This document shows positions 1 through 5,724 of a stretch of 18,623 nucleotides of DNA, piece by piece (position 1 is the stretch's first letter; each line of letters opens with the position of its first letter). The notes beneath the pieces are model-generated. The model was not told the origin of the DNA, did no database searches, and saw only the letters and a list, made by a program, of their open reading frames with translations. The translations under genes and the position numbers were made by a program. Location: NCBI GenBank assembly GCA_044357345.1, contig JBIKPR010000056.1, positions 1 through 18,623 of the forward strand, written 5' to 3'. This DNA comes from JABMMZ01 sp044357345 (lineage in GTDB: Bacteria > Bacteroidota > Bacteroidia > NS11-12g > UBA955).

Positions 1-590
1 TTTTTGTAAATTTGCTCATAATCGTCGATGTAATGCTTAGTTACCAAATGCGCATTCTCAAATTCGTTTTTAAATTCTTTAATTGCATTTACGATAATAT
101 GGCTTTCAGGTGTTGCAGTAACCTTTAAATTCCATTCTTTATTTTTACTAAGTGCCGACTGGGTTAAATTGCTACTTCCTATTATTAGGTCATATAAATT
201 ATTGTTCTTAAAAAGATATCCTTTAGAATGAAAATCTCCTTCAGTTACAATTTTTAGTTCAATGTTTTTAAACTTAGAAAGTCGCTTCAAAGCTTCCGGC
301 TGGGTGAAATTTAAATATTGAGAAACTAACAATTTACCTTTTATATTTCTCTCTTCTAACTCCAAGAGTGTTTGAAACAAAGAGGCTACACCACTGTTTG
401 TAACAAAAGCAACAGAGAACCAAAATTCATCACATTGCATCAACTCACTTTGAATAGTGCTTAAAACTTTGATACCAGACTTCTTATCATTTACTAAAAT
501 TTGAGGAAGATAAACACCCTTTGAATGAATAAACTGATTAATAAAACCTGCTTGCAGGCTGCTTAACAATGATTGTTCATCCATACTCAT
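1..590 (-). CDS. Phospholipase-D-like domain protein, N-terminal part (probable PLD/SF2 helicase), cut by window edge
   Basis: The reading frame runs from ATG at 590 off the left edge, giving 196 visible residues. It has the layout of a PLD-family nuclease domain: a hydrophobic strand (EFWFSVAFVTNSG, about residues 55-67), then HSK at H121-x-K123, then GSSNLTQSAL with G138, S139 and N141, which is the HxK...GSxN signature of one PLD half-site. In the family, a PLD domain at the N-terminus followed by a superfamily II helicase and DUF3427 is a common Bacteroidota and Firmicutes architecture. The helicase part would lie outside this window, so that is an inference. The ATG overlaps the stop of the upstream Nudix gene (ATGA at 590-587), so the two are probably translationally coupled. 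A second ATG at 584 is an alternative start. It could also be a stand-alone NgoFVII-like PLD nuclease. Confidence 0.8.
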   Translation of the reverse strand, partial: MSMDEQSLLSSLQAGFINQFIHSKGVYLPQILVNDKKSGIKVLSTIQSELMQCDEFWFSVAFVTNSGVASLFQTLLELEERNIKGKLLVSQYLNFTQPEALKRLSKFKNIELKIVTEGDFHSKGYLFKNNNLYDLIIGSSNLTQSALSKNKEWNLKVTATPESHIIVNAIKEFKNEFENAHLVTKHYIDDYEQIYK

Positions 591-982
591 AGAGATTCTT
601 TCAGTTTATTAACAAAAGGAATATCTGCCGCAGCCCAATCAAATTGGTCTAGTTCTGAAATAGAAAGCCATTTAAAATCAACATGTTCATTCAACACCAA
701 TTGATCATTATCTGCACTGCATAAGAAACCATGCATGGTAATTGCAAAATCTGGGTATTCATGGAATACACTTAAATATGGCTTTGATATTTGAATATCT
801 AATTCAAGCTCTTCTTTAATTTCTCTGATTATTGCAGCTTCATTTGTTTCCCCTTCCTCAACTTTGCCGCCTGGGAATTCAAATTTCTTGGAAATATAAT
901 CGTATTTACTTTCAGCTCTCTGAACACAAAGCGTTTTTCCTTTGTGCTGAATTATGGCTGCAACTACCTCAATGTGTTTCAT
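587..982 (-). CDS. Nudix hydrolase, (deoxy)nucleoside triphosphate pyrophosphohydrolase type
   Basis: A 131-residue single-domain Nudix protein of the MutT-like, CTP/8-oxo-dGTP pyrophosphohydrolase type, which would hydrolyse (d)NTPs or damaged nucleotides to the monophosphate and pyrophosphate. The Nudix box spans residues 39-61 (GKVEEGE, then REIKEELEL); R53, E54, E57 and E58, which bind the catalytic metals, are all present. The glycine that normally follows EEx is a glutamate (E60), a common variation in this subgroup. The N-terminus (VVAAIIQHKGKTLCVQRA) and FPGGK are typical. The length is normal for the family. The stop overlaps the ATG of the PLD protein downstream, which suggests that the two products work together. 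The substrate cannot be read from the sequence. A TATATTTG -7 element lies only 5 nt before the ATG. Confidence 0.92.
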   Translation of the reverse strand: MKHIEVVAAIIQHKGKTLCVQRAESKYDYISKKFEFPGGKVEEGETNEAAIIREIKEELELDIQISKPYLSVFHEYPDFAITMHGFLCSADNDQLVLNEHVDFKWLSISELDQFDWAAADIPFVNKLKESL

Positions 983-987
983 TAAGG

Positions 988-995
988 CAAATATA
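988..995 (-). promoter_or_regulatory. Bacteroidota -7 promoter element (TATATTTG) of the Nudix gene
   Basis: On the minus strand TATATTTG matches TAnnTTTG exactly and ends 5 nt before the Nudix ATG at 982. No TTTG lies at the usual 19-21 nt upstream; the nearest, at 1025-1022, is 26 nt away. If active, transcription would start at or very near the start codon. Confidence 0.45.
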
Positions 996-1046
996 TCTTA
1001 TTTGAATTAAGTCTTTCTAAACAAATACCTAAATTAATTCACACCC

Positions 1047-1526
1047 CTACTCCTTCCACTCCTCTATCCTCGACACGAAGATTTTGATGAGCTCGGGGTT
1101 GTTGATGAACACCATGGAGGAATTGGGAAACAGTTTGCCCGCTTGCGAAGGGCCGTATACAATGAGGTAATTGTGCACGGTGTCCCATTGGTGCAGGCAG
1201 CCGTTGTGGTATACCGAGCGGTTCATCTTGTAATCGGGCATCTCGTTTTTCAAGAAATCCAAATACACCCATTGGGTTATGGAGGTATCCAAGCGGCCAA
1301 TGGCAACGCCAACAACCGTGCTGTCTTTATTGTACATCATCATGCGCACTTCGTTATGGGCTGTTTTCTTGTCCTCAACCATAATGTTGCCCTCGTTGCG
1401 CAAATTCAATCCCGGCAAATTCACTTCACCATATAAAGCTTGTACCTCGCGGTAAGTTTTACCGAGTTGGGCCGGTAGCTTAGTAGAAATGATTGTTAGC
1501 AATAACAGTAAAGAAAAATGTTTCAT
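1047..1526 (-). CDS. Small secreted protein, paralogue of the gene at 4685-5155
   Basis: A 159-residue protein with a signal peptide (MKHFSLLLLLTIISTKLPAQ; cleavage probably after A19 or before LGK). I do not recognise a named family. The mature part begins QLGKTYREVQALYG and ends INNPELIKIFVSRIEEWKE. It aligns along nearly its whole length with the 156-residue protein at 4685-5155: AQLGK-x-Y-x-E, a YN-x-D-x-VV-x-V core, D-x-SIT, EMP and a C-terminal NxPxxIKxFV segment are shared. The fold is probably a small alpha/beta periplasmic domain; function unknown. No lipobox cysteine is present, so it is either periplasmic or exported. No neighbour suggests a pathway. Confidence 0.8.
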   Translation of the reverse strand: MKHFSLLLLLTIISTKLPAQLGKTYREVQALYGEVNLPGLNLRNEGNIMVEDKKTAHNEVRMMMYNKDSTVVGVAIGRLDTSITQWVYLDFLKNEMPDYKMNRSVYHNGCLHQWDTVHNYLIVYGPSQAGKLFPNSSMVFINNPELIKIFVSRIEEWKE

Positions 1527-1571
1527 TCGTTCTTCAAATAACGGAAATGTTTTTCGGTATTTTGTTATCCA

Positions 1572-1609
1572 TTATTGGTTATTAGTTATTCGTTAATAGT
1601 TATTGGTTA
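1572..1609. repeat. Short AT-rich degenerate direct repeats (TTATTGGTTA type)
   Basis: TTATTGGTTA occurs at 1572-1581 and 1600-1609. Between them GTTATTCGTTA (1585-1595) differs from GTTATTGGTTA (1599-1609) at one base, so three related units lie within 38 bp. They sit in the upstream region of the secreted protein gene. I see no gene in 1527-1755; a small hairpin, CTTTCG/CGAAAG, is at 1621-1638. Confidence 0.6.
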
Positions 1610-1725
1610 GATCCCGGAATCTTTCGTATTTCCGAAAGCCCTCAGACCTTCTTAAGCAGAGATTAAATTAGCAATCGAAATCCCGAAGCATCTCCGACTG
1701 CCTCGCTCATCCCTCTTGCTGTTGT

Positions 1726-1763
1726 GGCAATATTTTTTTTGCTCTGCAAAAAAAATTATTGCC
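1726..1763 (-). terminator. Long A/T hairpin at the 3' end of the GNAT gene
   Basis: GGCAATA plus a T run (1726-1740) pairs with an A run plus TTATTGCC (1748-1763), and the inner GC TCT GC gives a loop of 3 nt. The stem of about 17 bp has one bulge and includes the last codons and stop (1758-1756) of the acetyltransferase. There is no separate U tract after the stem, so it may end transcription of the GNAT gene or protect its 3' end. Confidence 0.5.
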
Positions 1764-2229
1764 CTTCCCACCTCATCACCACCATATCAAATCCCGGAGC
1801 CCAGTAGTTCTCCTGAATTTCCAGGCATTTGAAGCCGCGTTTTTCGTAAAATGGATAGGTGAGTTGTGAAGTCCTTACAATTATAGAGTGCACGTTGCCA
1901 TGCAATTGCAACAATTGCATACGGTGTCGGAGCAATTGAGTTCCTAAGGTCAGTCCGTGGAAATTGGGGTGCACCATGTCCCAACTCAAATAGGCCATGC
2001 CCCCGTCTTCCGACCAGTTAAATCCGCCACTCCCAAATATTTCGGTCTTGTATTCGATAACAAAATATTGGTCAATTTCATTTTCCAAAAAGACCTTAAA
2101 AGCACCTTGTTCTGATTGTGCAAAATACTTGGGGGTATTTAGTTTCATTAGATTCATTACCGCTGGTTTGTCGCTGCTGCGGTATGGTCTAATGGTGAAT
2201 TTGTCGTTTAAAGTTGCTGTGCTTGCCAT
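1756..2229 (-). CDS. GNAT-family N-acetyltransferase
   Basis: A 157-residue acetyl-CoA-dependent N-acetyltransferase of unknown substrate. The family motif A is seen in HPNFHGLTLGTQLLRHRM (the pyrophosphate-binding loop, H-G-x-x-L-G-T), preceded by a beta-strand AYLSWDMV, and followed by SIIVRTSQLTYPFYEKRGF, with the conserved FYEKRGF of motif B. The start is taken as ATG at 2229 (MASTATLNDKFTIRPYRSSDKPAV), where the GNAT fold begins. The reading frame stays open to an ATG at 2301, but the extra 24 residues look unlike the domain and a TATATTTG promoter element (2283-2276) lies inside that extension, so the longer start would lie upstream of the promoter. It stands alone on the minus strand. 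Confidence 0.85.
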   Translation of the reverse strand: MASTATLNDKFTIRPYRSSDKPAVMNLMKLNTPKYFAQSEQGAFKVFLENEIDQYFVIEYKTEIFGSGGFNWSEDGGMAYLSWDMVHPNFHGLTLGTQLLRHRMQLLQLHGNVHSIIVRTSQLTYPFYEKRGFKCLEIQENYWAPGFDMVVMRWEGQ

Positions 2230-2275
2230 GGTTTTCGTTTTGAGATTTTTAAAAGACAATTCGAATACAAAATTA

Positions 2276-2283
2276 CAAATATA
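2276..2283 (-). promoter_or_regulatory. -7 promoter element (TATATTTG) of the GNAT gene
   Basis: Exact match to TAnnTTTG on the minus strand, 46 nt upstream of the ATG at 2229. No clear -33 TTTG is visible. It supports the shorter start of the acetyltransferase. Confidence 0.5.
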
Positions 2284-2341
2284 GAGTAAATTTAATGTCA
2301 TCGATGTTTAATCATTGTGGGCGAATTTGCTAAGATGCAAA

Positions 2342-2368
2342 CACTGATGGCCATTGTGGCCACCAGTG
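2342..2368. other. Hairpin in the 2302-2663 intergenic region
   Basis: CACTGATGGCCA (2342-2353) pairs with TGGCCACCAGTG (2357-2368) over 12 bp with one G-T pair and a 3-nt loop. It lies between two divergent genes (GNAT on minus, nucleoid protein on plus), so it is in neither 3' region. No gene is seen in the 362 bp between them. The hairpin could be part of a small RNA or a protein-binding site; nothing else supports either. Confidence 0.5.
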
Positions 2369-2648
2369 CGCAAGTTAGATTTGTGTGTTTTCATCTTTTT
2401 AAACATTAGATGGGGTTTGTCTTCAAAATGTAGGCAAGCTTTTGTGCATGGTGTATTTGTGTAATCTTTTTGCGTACATTTCTAACGCAATTACATTCCA
2501 CAATTTCACAAACCGTTCAAAACCAGTCAAAATACCTTAAAATTCACTACTTTTAGGGAGTGGTCTCTGCATAATTTAGGGATTCTCCTTTTTGAAGATG
2601 AACAGATTCTGGGCAATAAATCCCTGCTAATTTTTAACTCTGCTTCCC

Positions 2649-2656
2649 TATTTTTG
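2649..2656 (+). promoter_or_regulatory. -7 promoter element (TATTTTTG) of the nucleoid-associated protein gene
   Basis: TATTTTTG matches TAnnTTTG and ends 7 nt before the only possible ATG (2664). The same octamer, followed by CA, precedes the pyrophosphatase (11191) and the gene at 13905. No -33 TTTG is visible at the usual spacing. Transcription would start within a few bases of the ATG. Confidence 0.5.
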
Positions 2657-2663
2657 CACCTCA

Positions 2664-3710
2664 ATGATAGACCATTCAGTTGCTACCCTCGATATTGTAT
2701 CTGTTCACCAAGTAGGGAACAAAAACAACGGAGAAGACATCCTCTTATCTAAGCACCCACTCGATGCCAACGGACAAGAGACCGAAGCTTTGTTAAAAAA
2801 GTATTTTCTAAATGCGTTCAGCACCCCTGAATATTTCCATTTCTCGTTTAGCAACGGCGACCATACGCTTAACCCTTTGTATAAATTTGCTTCCGAAGTA
2901 TTCGATGGCTCAGCCAACTTCCACACAAGTTCGGTTCATATTGCCAAACATTTATACGAAACATCCAACCACCCGAACATTAAGTCGGGCGACTTGTTTG
3001 TGGCCTTTATTTCTAAACTGATGGTCGATTACCAAGAGGTACAAGCCATTGGCATTTTTAAGTCGGAAAACAAACACAGTTTTTTAAAGCTTAACCAAGA
3101 CAATGATGGGTTTATGCTCGATAAGATTGAAGGCATACAGGTGGACAAACCAGACAAAGCCTGTTTGATTTTCAACATGGAAGAAGACAAAGGTTTTAAG
3201 GTATGCATACTCGACAAGACCAACCGTTCTGAGGAAGCTGCCTTTTGGAAAGAACAGTTTTTAAACTTAAAATCGAGCAACGACGATTTCCACCAAACCC
3301 GCGATTTCCTAAACATTGCCAAGCAGTATGTAACGGCTCAGGTGACCGAGGACTTTGAACTCAACAAAAGCGATCAAATCGATTTACTGAACCGTTCAAT
3401 GGAGTATTTTAAATCGAACGACATTTTCAACAAGGCCGACTTTGAAGAAGAAGTGTTCCGCGACCCAGCCGTTATTGAATCTTTTCAGCGCTTTGACCAA
3501 AACTACCGTCAAAGCAATGAGATAGAGGTACCCGACGAATTTGATATTTCATTGCCAGCGGTTAAAAAACAAGCCAAGGTGTTTAAGAGCATCTTAAAGC
3601 TCGACCGCAATTTCCATATCTATATCCATGGCAATAAAGAAATGATAGAGCATGGGGTAGAGAAAGACGGGCGTAAGTTTTACAAGATCTACTACGAGAA
3701 AGAGTCGTAG
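2664..3710 (+). CDS. Nucleoid-associated protein, YejK/NdpA (37-kDa) family
   Basis: A 348-residue cytoplasmic protein, close to the roughly 335 residues of E. coli YejK. The N-terminal hallmark is visible: a hydrophobic strand, then HQVGNKNNGEDILLSKHPLD, then YFLNAF and FHFSF, followed by the family's middle region with LFVAFISKL and IGIFKSENKHSFLKL. In the family these proteins bind DNA and the nucleoid and interact with topoisomerase IV; the role in Bacteroidota is not known. The ATG at 2664 is the only start compatible with the conserved N-terminus, as the next methionine is about residue 115. A hairpin follows at 3735-3760. No operon partner is obvious. Confidence 0.88.
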   Translation: MIDHSVATLDIVSVHQVGNKNNGEDILLSKHPLDANGQETEALLKKYFLNAFSTPEYFHFSFSNGDHTLNPLYKFASEVFDGSANFHTSSVHIAKHLYETSNHPNIKSGDLFVAFISKLMVDYQEVQAIGIFKSENKHSFLKLNQDNDGFMLDKIEGIQVDKPDKACLIFNMEEDKGFKVCILDKTNRSEEAAFWKEQFLNLKSSNDDFHQTRDFLNIAKQYVTAQVTEDFELNKSDQIDLLNRSMEYFKSNDIFNKADFEEEVFRDPAVIESFQRFDQNYRQSNEIEVPDEFDISLPAVKKQAKVFKSILKLDRNFHIYIHGNKEMIEHGVEKDGRKFYKIYYEKES

Positions 3711-3734
3711 TAGACTTCTCTAAAATTCTAATAT

Positions 3735-3760
3735 CCACCAGCAAGGTCTTGTTGGTGTTT
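3735..3760 (+). terminator. Probable weak terminator after the nucleoid-associated protein gene
   Basis: CACCAGCAA (3736-3744) pairs with TTGTTGGTG (3749-3757) across a 4-nt loop, followed by only three T residues. The right arm recurs inverted as CACCAACAAG at 3827-3836, so the same bases could form a different, larger structure. I see no convincing gene in 3711-3999. Confidence 0.4.
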
Positions 3761-3999
3761 AGCAAATGGATAATTTTAGAACCCTTATTTCTGAAAGGAG
3801 TTTAAGAAGAGAGATAATGCTAGCGTCACCAACAAGTGTCGCTTACGAATTCGCAGTATACAAAGCGGAATATTTCAGCCATTTTTTTTATTGCCTTCTA
3901 AAGATTATTATTGCAATAGTAATTCACAGTCTTTCGATTTTGTTGGCTGTTTAACGCTTCTATTCATTGAGAAATTACAAGTACAAGAAAGTTCCCGGC

Positions 4000-4524
4000 A
4001 TGAGATTTAGAATCTACATATTAATGGCTGCTGCCTTTTTATGGTTGGTCTTTGCTTCTGTGTTTATGTACCGTTCAACATGGACTCTAAAAGACGCCAA
4101 ATTCCACAAAGATATTGTGGTAGAGATGGGTATGCACCATGTTTCGAATGCCGTTCCATCCAATATTTACAAATTCAAATTGCATGGCATGGACCATGAT
4201 TTTGTTATTAGCCGTAAAAAATATTCTGCCTACGACACCTTTGTAAACAACATTGCTATTGGTGATACTATGGGTGTTTACTTCGAAGATTGGAAACATG
4301 TTGAAGGACAAGAAAACAATCAAGTGGTACAACTTGAAAAAGGCAAACTTTTGTTAATAGACTATTCTAAACGCAAGACCAACGATTTAATTATCGCCAT
4401 AGTCTTGTATCTCATATTCATTGGCTTTGCCAGTTTTGCCTTCATACTAAACCAAAGACGCGTCAAACAAATCAAAGCCATAGGCCAAGAGTTTTACGGA
4501 TTGGGGATGTATGATAAATTCTGA
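4000..4524 (+). CDS. Two-helix membrane protein with an extracytoplasmic domain (DUF3592-like layout)
   Basis: From ATG 4000 the protein has 174 residues. A first membrane helix (IYILMAAAFLWLVFASVF) follows a short basic start; then comes a domain of about 100 residues rich in beta-strand pattern (IYKFKLHGMDHDFVISRKKYS, GDTMGVYFEDW); then a second helix (LIIAIVLYLIFIGFASFAFIL) and a basic tail. This helix-domain-helix arrangement is that of DUF3592-type proteins, but the similarity is only in layout. TTG at 3967 in the same frame would add 11 residues; no ribosome-binding site decides between them. Function unknown. Confidence 0.7.
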   Translation: MRFRIYILMAAAFLWLVFASVFMYRSTWTLKDAKFHKDIVVEMGMHHVSNAVPSNIYKFKLHGMDHDFVISRKKYSAYDTFVNNIAIGDTMGVYFEDWKHVEGQENNQVVQLEKGKLLLIDYSKRKTNDLIIAIVLYLIFIGFASFAFILNQRRVKQIKAIGQEFYGLGMYDKF

Positions 4525-4657
4525 GCAAGAGCCTCTGTGGTAGAGCATTCCACTACGTTCCATGCACACCATGGGGTGAAACAAGGGTTGCTGGGGAGGC
4601 AATCGGAAATGCTTCGAGAATTCGTTTATTAACAACATTATAAAATGTTGGTTCACT

Positions 4658-4685
4658 GTAGAGGCAGGGCATGCCCTGCCTCTAC
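4658..4685. repeat. 28-bp perfect palindrome, REP-like repeat
   Basis: GTAGAGGCAGGGCA is followed directly by its exact reverse complement (centre between 4671 and 4672). The stem of 14 bp is GC-rich in AT-rich surroundings. GCATGCCCTGCC-type palindromes are known as dispersed REP-like repeats in many bacteria. The left part of the 4525-4657 interval also holds CCATGCACACCATGG (4560-4574, interrupted palindrome) and a hairpin near 4633-4650. The last base of the palindrome is the third base of the stop codon of the minus-strand gene. Confidence 0.85.
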
Positions 4686-5155
4686 TAATCCTCTTCCCGT
4701 TTCCACGTTACCACATCTTTGACAAATTCTTTGATGTATTTTGGGTCATTACACATCACAAGCATTTTACTACCTGTGGTAGGTTTTTCTAAAAACACCA
4801 AATAATCGCGCATGCTGTCGTACATCATATAGGCATTGGCGTCGCTGTTAAACTTCTGAGGGGTAAATCCTGGCATCTCTTCTTTGGCCCAGAAGCGGGC
4901 TGAGTCGCGGGTAATGGAAGCATCTTTTCGGTCAATAAAAACCGCAATTACAACCGTATCTAAGTTGTAAATGAATGTTCTCTTCTCATTGGCATTCACC
5001 CGAAACAATTCCTGAAAACGGTGTTCATTTTCCACCTCAAAAAAGCCTGTAACTGAGCGTCCATACTTCCCCTTTATTTCATAATAGTGCTTTCCCAATT
5101 GGGCCTGCAAGGATAGGGACGACAGGAGAACAAAAAGAAGTATGAATTTATTCAT
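4685..5155 (-). CDS. Small secreted protein, paralogue of the gene at 1047-1526
   Basis: A 156-residue protein with a signal peptide (MNKFILLFVLLSSLSLQAQ, cleavage near AQ|LGK). The mature part starts QLGKHYYEIKGKYG and ends NDPKYIKEFVKDVVTWK. It aligns with the protein at 1047-1526 at QLGK-x-Y, the YN-x-D core, the RxDxSIT block (RKDASITRD), EEMPGF, and the C-terminal IKxFV stretch. No named family is recognised. It has a good promoter of its own (5174-5202) and is not in an operon. The stop codon is formed at the edge of the REP-like palindrome. Confidence 0.82.
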   Translation of the reverse strand: MNKFILLFVLLSSLSLQAQLGKHYYEIKGKYGRSVTGFFEVENEHRFQELFRVNANEKRTFIYNLDTVVIAVFIDRKDASITRDSARFWAKEEMPGFTPQKFNSDANAYMMYDSMRDYLVFLEKPTTGSKMLVMCNDPKYIKEFVKDVVTWKREED

Positions 5156-5173
5156 AGGTTAAGATTTATTGCA

Positions 5174-5202
5174 CAAAGATAATTTAAAGGCTAATGTATC
5201 AA
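5174..5202 (-). promoter_or_regulatory. Promoter of the secreted protein gene (TTG - 18 nt - TATCTTTG)
   Basis: On the minus strand TTG (5202-5200) is separated by 18 nt from TATCTTTG (5181-5174), a full TAnnTTTG match. It lies about 18 nt upstream of the ATG at 5155, a normal leader length. Confidence 0.6.
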
Positions 5203-5528
5203 TTGATTTTTTTGACGGTGCTCATATGTTTTGATTAATACTCAAGAATTCAACTGATCTTTATTTACGATTATCTGCCCCAAGCTGAAACGGCAGCCCA
5301 GATGCTCAATGTGATCATGTTTTTGAAAATGTATACATGGCGCGCGGCAGTAAGCCCATGTAAAAGTTTCTGAGAATTAAAATATTTTAGAGCAGCTGGC
5401 TATAGTGTAAGATTGGACGTGTCCTCCGAAATGAAATGAAGGAGGATTGGCAGTATAGAAACGGCCTAAAAAAGTTGATTTTTGATTTCAAGTGATTGGT
5501 AAACAACTACCAGGTCATTTTTTTATGG

Positions 5529-5588
5529 TGTTGTTGGCAGGAACAAAGCGAAGCGTTCTCACGAACGAAAGGAGTAATTCCAACAACA
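5529..5588. repeat. 60-bp inverted-repeat element
   Basis: TGTTGTTGG (5529-5537) and CCAACAACA (5580-5588) are perfect inverted 9-mers. Inside are a smaller GAAC/GTTC pair (5541-5544 with 5555-5558) and GAAAGGAGT (5567-5575). The rest of 5156-5724 contains no open frame of note on either strand; frame fragments are broken by stops. The element resembles a mobile palindromic repeat or a structured RNA, but only one or two copies are visible here. Confidence 0.5.
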
Positions 5589-5724
5589 TGTTTTCTGTTT
5601 GTAGAAGCGATTCACGAATAACCTAAAGCGCCCAAACTTAATGTTGCCCTCCTCAATTCCCTTGCTCTTGCTTAACTTAACTAGATGAAACAAGTGCAAC
5701 CGAAATGTTGCCCAACTCCAAACC

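Noticed and set aside
1756..2301. Longer form of the acetyltransferase starting at ATG 2301
   Set aside because: The 24 extra residues do not belong to the GNAT fold, and the likely promoter lies within them.
3766..3954. 62-residue frame with a hydrophobic C-terminal half, in the same frame as and 12 nt upstream of the extended start (3967) of the membrane protein gene
   Set aside because: No family motifs, no promoter or ribosome site, and it begins inside the inverted-repeat element. A small membrane protein is possible, but nothing supports it.
5156..5724. Remnant of a transposase or other gene in the gene-free stretch
   Set aside because: Six-frame reading gives only short pieces broken by stops; none resembles a known family well enough to call a pseudogene.
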